DNA of 45,898 nt from the NCBI RefSeq assembly GCF_030149505.1, contig NZ_JASBRN010000019.1:1-45898 (forward strand), read 5' to 3'. Below are positions 27,243 through 34,707 of this stretch, one piece after another (position 1 is the stretch's first letter; the number at the start of each line of letters is the position of its first letter). The position numbers were made by a program, and so were the translations under genes. The notes under the pieces were generated by a model. The model did no database searches and was not told the origin of the DNA. It saw only the letters and a program-made list of their open reading frames with translations. This DNA comes from Nocardioides sp. (lineage in GTDB: Bacteria > Actinomycetota > Actinomycetes > Propionibacteriales > Nocardioidaceae).

Positions 27243-28166
27243 ATGAGCCACCTCCCTCCGGTCGTCGCGGTCGTGGGCGCCACCGCCGCCGGCAAGAGCG
27301 GGCTCTCCCTCGACCTGGCCGAGGCACTGGACGGGGAGGTCGTCAACACCGACGCGATGCAGCTCTACCGCGGCATGGACCTCGGTACGGCGAAGCTGAC
27401 CGTCGTCGAGCGGCGCGGTGTCCCGCACCACCTCCTCGACGTGCTGGAGGTGACCGAGCCCGCGTCGGTGGCGGAGTTCCAGGCCCAGGCCCGGCAGGTC
27501 ATCGCGGAGGTCCGCGGCCGCGGCCGCACGCCTGTGCTCGTGGGCGGGTCGGCGCTCTACACACGTGCGGTCCTGGACGAGTTCGCCTTCCCCGGCACCG
27601 ACCCGGAGGTCCGCGCCCGGCTCGAGGCGGAGCTGGCCGAGGTGGGCAGCGCGGTGCTGCACCGCCGTCTGGCCGACGCCGACCCCGAGGCGGCGGCGAA
27701 CATCCTGGTCGAGAACGGGCGTCGGGTCGTCCGGGCCCTGGAGGTCGTCGAGATCACCGGGCGACCCTTCAGTGCGACCCTGCCGACGCTGACCTACGCC
27801 GATCCGCGCACCGTGCAGGTGGGGGTCGACATCGACCGCCCGACCCTGGATGCGCGGATCGAGCAGCGCGTGGCGGAGATGTTCGCGGCCGGGCTGGTCG
27901 CCGAGGTCGAGGCGCTGCTCGAGCGCGGTCTCGCCGAGGGGCGCACCGCCTCCCGGGCCATCGGCTACCCCGAGGTGGTGGCGCACCTGGCCGGGGAGCT
28001 GTCGCTGGACGAGGCCCGCGAGCGGACCGTCATCGCCACCCGCCGCTTCGCGCGCCGCCAGGACGCGTGGTTCCGCAAGGACCCGCGGATCACCTGGGTC
28101 CGGTTCGACGACCCCGACCGGCTCGCGCGGGCGCTGTCGGCGGTCGCTGCTGTCATGGACGCGTGA
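27243..28166 (+). CDS. miaA: tRNA dimethylallyltransferase
   Basis: 307 aa. It transfers the dimethylallyl group from DMAPP to N6 of A37 in tRNAs reading U-starting codons, making the substrate for MiaB. P-loop GATAAGKS is at 12-19, then VNTDAMQLYRGMDLGTAK (substrate Asp), LVGGSALYTRAVLD, RRVVRALEVVEITGRP and RRFARRQDAWFRKD for tRNA contact. ATG 27243 is chosen over ATG 27213 because of the -10 placement. It ends in a GTGA overlap with the DHFR-like gene. The miaB, miaA, dapF, hflX order follows mycobacteria with inserted genes. Confidence 0.96.
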   Translation: MSHLPPVVAVVGATAAGKSGLSLDLAEALDGEVVNTDAMQLYRGMDLGTAKLTVVERRGVPHHLLDVLEVTEPASVAEFQAQARQVIAEVRGRGRTPVLVGGSALYTRAVLDEFAFPGTDPEVRARLEAELAEVGSAVLHRRLADADPEAAANILVENGRRVVRALEVVEITGRPFSATLPTLTYADPRTVQVGVDIDRPTLDARIEQRVAEMFAAGLVAEVEALLERGLAEGRTASRAIGYPEVVAHLAGELSLDEARERTVIATRRFARRQDAWFRKDPRITWVRFDDPDRLARALSAVAAVMDA

Positions 28167-28762
28167 CCCGGACGCTCTTCTACACCGCCACCACGCTCGA
28201 CGGCTTCCTCGCCGACGACCACGACTCGCTGGACTGGCTGTTCACCCAGCAGCAGGAGGAGGGCGGCGCGCTCGACTACGCGGACTTCATCGCCGGCGTC
28301 GGGGCGGTCTGCATGGGCGCGACGACCTACGAGTGGCTGGCGCGCCACCTCGCCGACGGCGGCTCCGGCGAGCCGGGTGGTGAGCCCGGCGACGGAGGTG
28401 GCGGCTGGCCCTACTCCGTGCCCTGCTGGGTCTTCACCCACCGCGACCTGCCCCGGGTTGAGGGCGCCGACCTGCGGTTCGTCCAGGGCGACGTCGAGCC
28501 GGTCTGGCAGGAGATGGCGGCGGCGGCCGGCGATCGCGACGTGTGGGTCGTGGGTGGTGGCGGCCTCGCGGCCGCGTTCGCCGATGTGGGGCGGCTCGAT
28601 CGGCTGCTGCTCTCGATCGCCCCGGTGACGCTGGGTTCGGGCCGGCCGCTCTTCCCGCGTCCCTTCGACCTGCGGCTGGTGGAGACCGGTCGCAACGGCG
28701 CGTTCCTCTGCGCGACGTACGACGTCGTCGGGCCGCGGCCCGCGCCCGACCGTGTCGGGTGA
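28163..28762 (+). CDS. Dihydrofolate reductase family protein (RibD C-terminal-like)
   Basis: 199 aa. TRTLFYTATTLDGFLADDHDSLDWLF is the start typical of the RibD_C/DHFR-like family. GAVCMGATTYEWLARH, WVFTHRDLP, DVWVVGGGGLAAAFADVGRLDRLLLSIAPVTLGSGRPLFP follow in the standard order. It is likely an NADPH-dependent reductase of an unknown pterin or pyrimidine substrate. A Gly-rich insert (about residues 72-88) is unusual. GTG 28163 overlaps the miaA stop, so it is co-translated with miaA. Confidence 0.88.
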   Translation: MTRTLFYTATTLDGFLADDHDSLDWLFTQQQEEGGALDYADFIAGVGAVCMGATTYEWLARHLADGGSGEPGGEPGDGGGGWPYSVPCWVFTHRDLPRVEGADLRFVQGDVEPVWQEMAAAAGDRDVWVVGGGGLAAAFADVGRLDRLLLSIAPVTLGSGRPLFPRPFDLRLVETGRNGAFLCATYDVVGPRPAPDRVG

Positions 28763-28814
28763 CCAGCGGGCGTGATGCCCGCGACAGCGGGCTCGGACGG
28801 TGCACCCGGCGTCG

Positions 28815-28820
28815 TACCGT
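28815..28820 (+). promoter_or_regulatory. -10 hexamer TACCGT of the PNPOx-like gene
   Basis: TACCGT is followed by 6 nt and GTG 28827. The earlier GTG at 28800 would be upstream of the transcription start. Confidence 0.5.
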
Positions 28821-28826
28821 GTGCGG

Positions 28827-29465
28827 GTGAGTGCGCGCCCTGCCACCGAGTGGCCGACCATCGACTCCGTCGCGGAGCTGGTCGGCCTGCTCGGCGAGCC
28901 GAACCAGCGGGCGCGCGACAAGGGTCGCGACCGGCTGCTCGAGGTCGACCGGGCGTGGCTGGCCGCCTCGCCGTACTGCGTCATGGCCACCGCGGACGAG
29001 CACGGCCGCTGCGACGCCTCGCCCAAGGGCGACCCGGCCGGGCAGCTGGTCCACGTGGTCGACGACGTGACGATCGCGCTGGCCGAGCGGCCGGGCAACC
29101 GACGAGCCGACGGGTACCGCAACATCCTGGCCAACCCCCACGTCGGCCTGCACTTCCTCATCCCCGGCCGCGGCGACACGCTGCGGGTCAACGGACGTGC
29201 CCGGTTGGTGCGTGATGCGCCGTTCTTCGACGCGATGGTGGTGCGGGGTGGGCGGCCGGTGCTGGCGGTGGTCGTGGACGTCGAGGAGGTGTTCTTCCAC
29301 TGCTCGAAGGCATTCCTGCGCTCGGGGCTGTGGGACCCCCAGACCTGGGACCCGACCGGCCTCGTGCCGCGACGGGCCGTGATCGCCTCGACCGTCGAGG
29401 GCGCGGGGACCGTCGAGGAGCTCGACCGCTACTACGGACCGTCGTACGCCGACGGTCTTTACTGA
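28827..29465 (+). CDS. Pyridoxamine 5'-phosphate oxidase-family protein (MSMEG_1061-type)
   Basis: 212 aa, split-barrel flavin-binding protein. SPYCVMATADEHGRCDASPKGDPAG is the FMN-site strand-loop, then RRADGYRNILANPHVGLHFLIPGRGDTLRVNGRARLV, and a C-terminal part with EVFFHCSKAFLRSGLWDP. This pattern fits the MSMEG_1061 type of FMN-dependent PPOX proteins. The reaction is unknown. The start is set by the -10 hexamer. It is 12 bp before dapF and probably shares its transcript. Confidence 0.86.
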   Translation: MSARPATEWPTIDSVAELVGLLGEPNQRARDKGRDRLLEVDRAWLAASPYCVMATADEHGRCDASPKGDPAGQLVHVVDDVTIALAERPGNRRADGYRNILANPHVGLHFLIPGRGDTLRVNGRARLVRDAPFFDAMVVRGGRPVLAVVVDVEEVFFHCSKAFLRSGLWDPQTWDPTGLVPRRAVIASTVEGAGTVEELDRYYGPSYADGLY

Positions 29466-29477
29466 GGGGCGCTGCTG

Positions 29478-30320
29478 ATGACCCTGTCGACGTACCCCTT
29501 CCTCAAGGGGCACGGCACCGAGAACGACTTCGTGCTGCTGCCCGACCACGACGGCTCGGTCCACGGCTCGCTGTCCGCAGAGGACTGGTCGGCGCGCGTG
29601 CGCGCGCTGTGCGACCGCCGCGCCGGGATCGGCGGCGACGGGGTGCTGCGGGTGGTGCGCGACGGCGCGCTGTGGTTCATGGACTACTGGAACGCCGACG
29701 GCTCGGTCTCGGAGATGTGCGGCAACGGCATCCGGGTCTTCGCGCGGCACCTGCTCGAGGAGGGCCTGGTCGCCGCCGACCAGCCGCTGCCGGTCCAGAC
29801 CCGTGACGGCGTCAAGACCATCACCTTCGACGGCTCGGGTGGCGCGATCACCGTCGACATGGGCGAGCCGCGGCTGATGGGGCAGACCTCGGTGTCGATC
29901 GGGTCCACGTCGTGGGAGGCCACGCACGTGGACATGGGCAACCCGCACGCGGTGGCGTTCGTGGAGTCGCTGTCGCCGGAGGGGCCCGTGGGCTCGCTGG
30001 ACAGCTCGCCGGTCTTCGACGAGACGGTCTACCCGCACGGGGTCAACGTGGAGCTGGTCGTGCCGGTGGGCCCGGGCCACGTCGCGATGCGCGTCCACGA
30101 GCGCGGGTCGGGGGAGACCCGCTCCTGCGGCACCGGCGCCTGCGCCGTGGCGGTCGCCGCCGCCGTACGCGACGGGGCGGGACCGGCCGGCGAGGGCCGC
30201 GGCTCGACGTACACCGTCGACCTGCCCGGCGGCACCTTGGTCATCGAGTGGACCGAGGCCGGGCGGGTGCTCATGACCGGGCCGGCCGTCGTCGTCGCGC
30301 GGGGTGAGACGGCTCTTTAG
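29478..30320 (+). CDS. dapF: Diaminopimelate epimerase
   Basis: 280 aa. It converts LL- to meso-diaminopimelate for lysine and peptidoglycan by a two-cysteine, PLP-free mechanism. Catalytic bases are Cys81 in EMCGNG and Cys217 in SCGTGA. GTENDFVLL at the N-terminus and MGNPHAVAF are further family motifs. ATG 29478 has a weak GAGGGG upstream. It ends in TAG immediately before the palindrome array at 30335. Confidence 0.97.
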   Translation: MTLSTYPFLKGHGTENDFVLLPDHDGSVHGSLSAEDWSARVRALCDRRAGIGGDGVLRVVRDGALWFMDYWNADGSVSEMCGNGIRVFARHLLEEGLVAADQPLPVQTRDGVKTITFDGSGGAITVDMGEPRLMGQTSVSIGSTSWEATHVDMGNPHAVAFVESLSPEGPVGSLDSSPVFDETVYPHGVNVELVVPVGPGHVAMRVHERGSGETRSCGTGACAVAVAAAVRDGAGPAGEGRGSTYTVDLPGGTLVIEWTEAGRVLMTGPAVVVARGETAL

Positions 30321-30334
30321 TGATGCGGTTCGAG

Positions 30335-30468
30335 AAGGTTCAGCTGGTACCAGCTGAACCTTTCGCCGTGCGGTCGAACCTTCGACCGTTCACCGAAAGG
30401 TTTGACTGGTACCAGCTGAACCTCCCACCTCGCCCACCGAAAGATCTGACGGGCCCCAGCTGAACCTT
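30335..30468. repeat. Multi-palindrome array, locus 2 (CAGCTGGTACCAGCTG core)
   Basis: P1 (30335-30362) is a perfect 28-bp palindrome with half-site AAGGTTCAGCTGGT. A nested hairpin follows: outer arms AACCTTTCG (30357-30365) and CGAAAGGTT (30394-30402), inner arms CGGTCGAA (30371-30378) and TTCGACCG (30381-30388). P2 (30398-30423) is a 26-bp palindrome with 2 mismatches per arm. P3 (30441-30468) is a decayed copy, offset 44 bp from P2 and sharing CACCGAAAG and CCAGCTGAACCT. It lies between dapF and an SDR gene. Confidence 0.85.
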
Positions 30469-30535
30469 CGCGACCCGAGCCCGGCACCCCCGTCCCGACG
30501 CCCGACCACCCGGTGACGCGTGCCACCCCGGGCGC

Positions 30536-30541
30536 TAGGTT
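30536..30541 (+). promoter_or_regulatory. -10 hexamer TAGGTT of the SDR gene
   Basis: TAGGTT is followed by 7 nt and ATG 30549. This gives a leaderless start, about 70 bp beyond the palindrome array. Confidence 0.5.
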
Positions 30542-30548
30542 CCGGACC

Positions 30549-31325
30549 ATGGACATCACCGGATCCACCGCCATCGTCACCGGCGGCGCCTCGGGCATCG
30601 GCGCGGCCGCGGCCCGCCAGCTGGCCGCCAAGGGTGCCACCGTCGTCATCGCCGACCTCCAGGCCGACAAGGGCGAGGCCCTGGCCGAGGAGGTGAAGGG
30701 CGTCTTCGCGCAGGTCGACGTCACGAACACCGACCAGGTCAAGGCCGCCGTCGACGCCGCCGTGGCCATCGCGCCGCTGCGGGCGGTCGTCAACTCCGCC
30801 GGCATCGGCTGGGCCCAGCGCACCATCGGCCGCGACGGGGAGTACGACTCCGCCCACGACCTCGAGGCCTACAAGAAGGTCATCGCGATCAACCTGATCG
30901 GCACCTTCGACATGGTCCGCCTCGCCGCGACCGCGATGAGCCGCAACGAGCCCGACGAGGACGGCTGCCGCGGCGCGATCGCCAACCTGACCTCCGTGGC
31001 GGCCTTCGACGGCCAGATCGGCCAGGCGGCGTACTCCTCCTCCAAGGGCGGCGTCGTCGGCATGACCCTGCCGGTCGCCCGCGACCTCTCGGCCGCCGGC
31101 ATCCGCCTCAACACCATCGCCCCCGGCCTGATCGACACCCCGATCTACGGCGAGGGCGAGGCGTCGGAGGCGTTCAAGGCCAACCTCGGCCAGAACGTGC
31201 TCTTCCCCAAGCGGCTCGGCAAGCCCGAGGAGCTGGCGAGCATGGTCGTGGAGACCATCACCAACTCCTACATGAACGCCGAGGTCATCCGGGTCGACGG
31301 CGGCATCCGGATGCCTCCCAAGTGA
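30549..31325 (+). CDS. SDR oxidoreductase, 3-hydroxyacyl-CoA dehydrogenase type II-like
   Basis: 258 aa. TGGASGIG (11-18) binds NAD(H), NSAG follows, and the catalytic Tyr162/Lys166 lie in YSSSK. The insert [33 protein letters not shown] and C-terminal [22 protein letters not shown] closely follow the HSD17B10 (type II 3-hydroxyacyl-CoA dehydrogenase) pattern, pointing to beta-oxidation of acyl-CoA. No other beta-oxidation gene is adjacent. Start ATG 30549 is set by the -10 hexamer. Confidence 0.9.
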   Translation: MDITGSTAIVTGGASGIGAAAARQLAAKGATVVIADLQADKGEALAEEVKGVFAQVDVTNTDQVKAAVDAAVAIAPLRAVVNSAGIGWAQRTIGRDGEYDSAHDLEAYKKVIAINLIGTFDMVRLAATAMSRNEPDEDGCRGAIANLTSVAAFDGQIGQAAYSSSKGGVVGMTLPVARDLSAAGIRLNTIAPGLIDTPIYGEGEASEAFKANLGQNVLFPKRLGKPEELASMVVETITNSYMNAEVIRVDGGIRMPPK

Positions 31326-31400
31326 GCTGACCGCTCCAGGCACCCGGGTCGTGCCCCTCAGCGTGCGCCACGGCGCCCGGTGGGGGGCACGACCCCTGTC

Positions 31401-31406
31401 TAGGCT
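31401..31406 (+). promoter_or_regulatory. -10 hexamer TAGGCT of the methyltransferase gene
   Basis: TAGGCT is followed by 7 nt and GTG 31414. Confidence 0.5.
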
Positions 31407-31413
31407 GCGAGGC

Positions 31414-32046
31414 GTGAGCCACGACGAGGACTTCTTCGAGCCGAGCAGCTGGGACGAGCGCTACTCCTCCGAGCAGAAGATGTGGAGCGGCAACGCCAAC
31501 CCGCAGCTGGTCGCGGAGGTGGGTCGCCTGGAGCCGGGTACGGCGCTGGACCTCGGCTGCGGGGAGGGTGGCGACGTCATCTGGCTGGCCCGCCAGGGCT
31601 GGACCCCCACCGGAGCCGACTTCTCGGCCAAGGGCCTGGAGCGGGCGGCCGCCCACGCCGCCGAGGCCGGGGTCGCCGAGCGTTGCGACTGGTGGCAGGT
31701 CGACGCCCGCACCTTCGAGGCGGGTGGGCGCACCTTCGACCTGGTCACGACCCACTTCCTGCACCCGCCCGAGGGCAGCATCACCGACGTCGTGAGCCGT
31801 CTCGCTCCGGCCGTCGCGCCCGGCGGCCACCTGCTCGTGGTCGGTCACGCGCCGTCGGCGACCTTCCACCACCACGACGAGAAGCGGCTGCGCGCCATGT
31901 GGCACAGCGCCGACCTCGTCCCGGTGCTGGAGGAGCTCGGGGGCTTCGAGGTGCTCGTCGCCGAGGAGCGCCCCCGCACCGTCACGCGCGACGGGCGCGA
32001 GATGGAGATCGAGGACGCCACGCTGCTGGCCCGCCGCACCGCGTAG
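31414..32046 (+). CDS. Class I SAM-dependent methyltransferase
   Basis: 210 aa. WDERYSSEQKMWSGNANPQL at the start and ALDLGCGEGGDVIWLARQGW (motif I) with GADFSAKGLERA (motif II) place it near the tellurite-resistance/thiopurine-type small-molecule methyltransferases. FDLVTTHFLHPPEGS is motif IV. GTG 31414 is chosen over the GTG 63 bases upstream on -10 placement. The substrate is unknown and there is no clear operon partner. Confidence 0.88.
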   Translation: MSHDEDFFEPSSWDERYSSEQKMWSGNANPQLVAEVGRLEPGTALDLGCGEGGDVIWLARQGWTPTGADFSAKGLERAAAHAAEAGVAERCDWWQVDARTFEAGGRTFDLVTTHFLHPPEGSITDVVSRLAPAVAPGGHLLVVGHAPSATFHHHDEKRLRAMWHSADLVPVLEELGGFEVLVAEERPRTVTRDGREMEIEDATLLARRTA

Positions 32047-32090
32047 CCCTCGGCACCCGGGAGGGCGGGGGTCGTCTCCCGCGACCCGGG

Positions 32091-32096
32091 CACCAT
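32091..32096 (+). promoter_or_regulatory. -10 hexamer CACCAT of the hydrolase gene
   Basis: CACCAT is followed by 6 nt and GTG 32103. The match is weaker than for the TAnnnT cases. Confidence 0.35.
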
Positions 32097-32102
32097 GGTC
32101 GC

Positions 32103-32735
32103 GTGGACCTCGCACCCCGACTGATCGACACCGCGACCCCGCGCGCCCCTGAGGCGGTGGCGCTGGTGCTGCACGGCGGCGCCGACCGCCCGGACATGCC
32201 CGGGGTCAGCCCCACCCAGCTCTCGGTGCTGCGGATGGTCCCGACCGCCAAGGCCCTCGCCCGCGCCGGGGGCCGCCGCCTCGCGGTGCTGCGGCTGCTC
32301 AACACCCGCCGCGGCTGGGACACCCACACCACCCCCGTCGACGACGTGCGGTGGGCGCTGGGCCAGGTGCAGGAGCGGTACGGCGACCTTCCGGTCGGCC
32401 TGGTCGGCCACTCCCTCGGCGGCCGGGCCGCGCTGCTGGCGGGTGCGCTCGACCCGGTCCGGTCGGTCGTCGCGCTGAACCCCTGGGTCTACCCCGACGA
32501 TGGCGTGCCGCTGCCGGGCCGCCGGGTCCTGGTCGTGCACGGCACGGCTGACCGGATCGCCCCGATCGGGCGAGCCGAGCGGGTCGTGGAGCGGCTGCGC
32601 CGCGGTGGCACCGACATCGCGCTCGAGCGGGTCGCGGGCGGCAAGCACGCCATGCTGCGCCACGCCCGCGCCTTCGACGGTCGGGCTGCCGCCTTCACGG
32701 CCGAGACGCTGCTCGAGGGTGCCGGCCGGCGCTGA
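32103..32735 (+). CDS. Alpha/beta hydrolase (dienelactone hydrolase-like)
   Basis: 210 aa. ALVLHGGAD is the oxyanion strand, VGHSLGGRAALLAGA holds nucleophile Ser104, VVHGTADRIAPI the acid Asp and GGKHAMLRHARAFD the His. It is a compact, capless serine hydrolase with no signal peptide, so cytosolic esterase activity is likely. Start GTG 32103. Convergent with the sigma-factor operon and separated from it by two tandem hairpins. Confidence 0.87.
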   Translation: MDLAPRLIDTATPRAPEAVALVLHGGADRPDMPGVSPTQLSVLRMVPTAKALARAGGRRLAVLRLLNTRRGWDTHTTPVDDVRWALGQVQERYGDLPVGLVGHSLGGRAALLAGALDPVRSVVALNPWVYPDDGVPLPGRRVLVVHGTADRIAPIGRAERVVERLRRGGTDIALERVAGGKHAMLRHARAFDGRAAAFTAETLLEGAGRR

Positions 32736-32754
32736 GCCGGCGTCACCCGCGGGC

Positions 32755-32869
32755 GGGGACGTCATACGTGGCGCGCGGCGGGACCTCCCGTCCGCATGAC
32801 GTCCCCGCGGGGTGGGTGGGGACGTCATACGAGTGGTGCCGGGGGACCTCCCGTCCGTATGACGTCCCC
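32755..32869. repeat. Tandem pair of 52-bp hairpin repeats
   Basis: Copy 1 is 32755-32806 and copy 2 is 32818-32869, a period of 63 bp. Each begins GGGGACGTCATACG and ends with its complement CGTATGACGTCCCC (one mismatch in copy 1). Each holds the asymmetric core GGGACCTCCCGTCC. They lie between two convergent genes, so a strong bidirectional terminator is plausible. The conserved asymmetric loop suggests something more specific. Confidence 0.8.
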
Positions 32870-32874
32870 GCGGG

Positions 32875-34095
32875 TCAGGGCAGCCCGGCGCCCCAGCTGA
32901 TGGCCGTGTTGCCAGGGGCCTCGCTGGTGTCCTCCTCCGCGACCAGCCCGGTGAGCTCGTCGGCGGCCCAGTCCCAGCGCAGCACCAGCACCCCGTAGAC
33001 GGTCTGCATGCCGACCACGACGGTGGTGTCGCCGTCGACGGCCAGCGGCGCGACGGACGGCGGTGAGTAATCGATCGTGCGGATCGACCCTTCCGACGTC
33101 TCGTCGAAGAAGTCCAGGGCGTCCATCGGCAGGAACGCCCGCGGCCGCCCTGTCGCGGTGTCGAGCACCGCGACCCCCCGGGGGAGGTCGGACTCCTCGA
33201 TCGGCTCGCCGGCCACGGCTACCCACCCCTCGCCGGCGACTGGGACGGGACCCGAGAGCGAAGTTGCGGGTCGCAGGCTCGGCACCGGCACTTCCTCGCC
33301 GTCCACGACGAGCCCGGGCACCTCCGGCTGCCAGGCGATGGTCCCGGAACCGGTGACGGGGAGATTGCCGCCCACCGGGTCGGAGACGGTCGCCCGCATC
33401 GCTGTCACGGCGTCACCGTCCGACAGGTCCGCAGGCACGTCCACGGTGCGCACGAGCCGTCCGGCGTAGACCGCCACCGTGTCCTCGTCCACCCACGCCA
33501 CGTCGGTCGTGGAGATTCCACCGGCGTCCACCGGGGCGGTGCTGGCGTCGAGCAGGTCGATGACCAGCAACCGCCCGGGCTGCGGGAGCGCCAGCATCGT
33601 CGCGTCGGGACTCAGCGACCCGCTGCGCAGCGGGTGCCCACCGTTGACGATCACGTCGAGGCCGATGATCGAGCGGTACCGGCCGTCGCTGCCCAGCACG
33701 AGGACCTCGCGCTTCCCGACGCCCACGGCGTAGGCCGCCGGACCGTCCAGCGGCTCCTTGGCCAGCGGCACGACCTCGCGGTCCTCCAGGCGCTCGGGCA
33801 GCGCCTGGCCCAACAGCGGGTCGAGCCGCTCGCCCGCCACGGGCTCGGAGGCCACGTCGAGCAGGCTGTCGCGGGTGGGCGGCACGGGGGCCGGTTGGAT
33901 CTCGTCCGGCCCCGACGTCATCGCCTGCAGCCCCACGGCCGCGACGACGGCCGCGGCGGCGACGCCCGCAGCGGCCGCGGCCCGCCGACGGCGTACCCGA
34001 CCCCGGGCCATGGCCCAGGCACCCTCGGCCGCCGTGGTCGGCGGCAGGTCGACCCGGTCGGCCAGCGACCGCAGCTCGTCTCGCAGCTCGTTCAT
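32875..34095 (-). CDS. Membrane protein coupled to SigE-type sigma factor, candidate anti-sigma
   Basis: 406 aa. A short cytoplasmic N-terminus (about 38 residues, MNELRDELRSLADRVDLPP) is followed by Arg-rich positive charge and one TM segment (about residues 41-60). The large extracytoplasmic domain is beta-rich, with propeller-like repeats such as LRSGSLSPDATMLALPQPGRLLVIDL and TTDVAWVDEDTVAVYAGR. No HxxxCxxC zinc anti-sigma motif is present. ATG 34095 overlaps the sigma-factor stop (ATGA), which supports a regulatory partnership. Its function as anti-sigma is an inference. Confidence 0.8.
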   Translation of the reverse strand: MNELRDELRSLADRVDLPPTTAAEGAWAMARGRVRRRRAAAAAGVAAAAVVAAVGLQAMTSGPDEIQPAPVPPTRDSLLDVASEPVAGERLDPLLGQALPERLEDREVVPLAKEPLDGPAAYAVGVGKREVLVLGSDGRYRSIIGLDVIVNGGHPLRSGSLSPDATMLALPQPGRLLVIDLLDASTAPVDAGGISTTDVAWVDEDTVAVYAGRLVRTVDVPADLSDGDAVTAMRATVSDPVGGNLPVTGSGTIAWQPEVPGLVVDGEEVPVPSLRPATSLSGPVPVAGEGWVAVAGEPIEESDLPRGVAVLDTATGRPRAFLPMDALDFFDETSEGSIRTIDYSPPSVAPLAVDGDTTVVVGMQTVYGVLVLRWDWAADELTGLVAEEDTSEAPGNTAISWGAGLP

Positions 34096-34601
34096 CGTGC
34101 CTCCTCAGCCAGGATCAGGTCGTGCAGGTGTGGTGCGTGCTCCCGCAGTCGCTGCAGCGCGACCGAGCTCTGCTTCTTGACGGTGCCGGTGCTCACGCCC
34201 AGCACGGCGGCGGTCTCCTCGACCGACAGGTCCTCCAGGAACCGCAGCAGCAGCACCGCACGCTGCTTGGTCGTCAGCCCGGCCAGGGCGTCCTCGATCA
34301 CCATCCGCGACTCGCCCGGCGGCGGGCTGCCGGCGGCGCGCTCGGGCACCTGCTCGACCGCGACCTCCCGGCGGTGCTTGCGCCACCACGACACGTTGGC
34401 CCGGTAGACGACCGTGCGCACCCACGCGTCGGGGTTGCCGTCGCGCAGCGTGTCCCAGCGCATCGCGACGCCCACGAGCGCCTCCTGAACGAGGTCCTCG
34501 GCGCGGTGGTGGTCACCGGTCACGAGGTACGCCGTGCGCACCAGCTGCTGCTGGCGCGCCCGCGCCCACTCCTCGAACGACCCACGGTCCTGCTCGCGCA
34601 T
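34092..34601 (-). CDS. SigE-family (ECF-type) RNA polymerase sigma factor
   Basis: 169 aa. Sigma region 2 (LVRTAYLVTGDHHRAEDLVQEALVGVAMRW) binds the -10 element and core RNA polymerase. Region 4 (LAGLTTKQRAVLLLRFLEDLSVEETAAVLGVSTGTVKKQSSVALQRLR) recognises -35. This is the short actinobacterial 'SigE family' (SigE/FecI-like, 160-180 aa), lacking regions 1 and 3. ATG 34601 is preceded by GGTGAGGG. The gene is divergent from hflX. Its regulon cannot be read from the window. Confidence 0.93.
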   Translation of the reverse strand: MREQDRGSFEEWARARQQQLVRTAYLVTGDHHRAEDLVQEALVGVAMRWDTLRDGNPDAWVRTVVYRANVSWWRKHRREVAVEQVPERAAGSPPPGESRMVIEDALAGLTTKQRAVLLLRFLEDLSVEETAAVLGVSTGTVKKQSSVALQRLREHAPHLHDLILAEEAR

Positions 34602-34707
34602 CCCTCACCGTCCTCTCACCCCTGTGACGCCACGCCCCACCTGCCAGGTTGAAGCCGGGAGTAAACGTGTTCGCGGCAGCGTTGGAACAGACCTACGCTG
34701 GAGGCAT

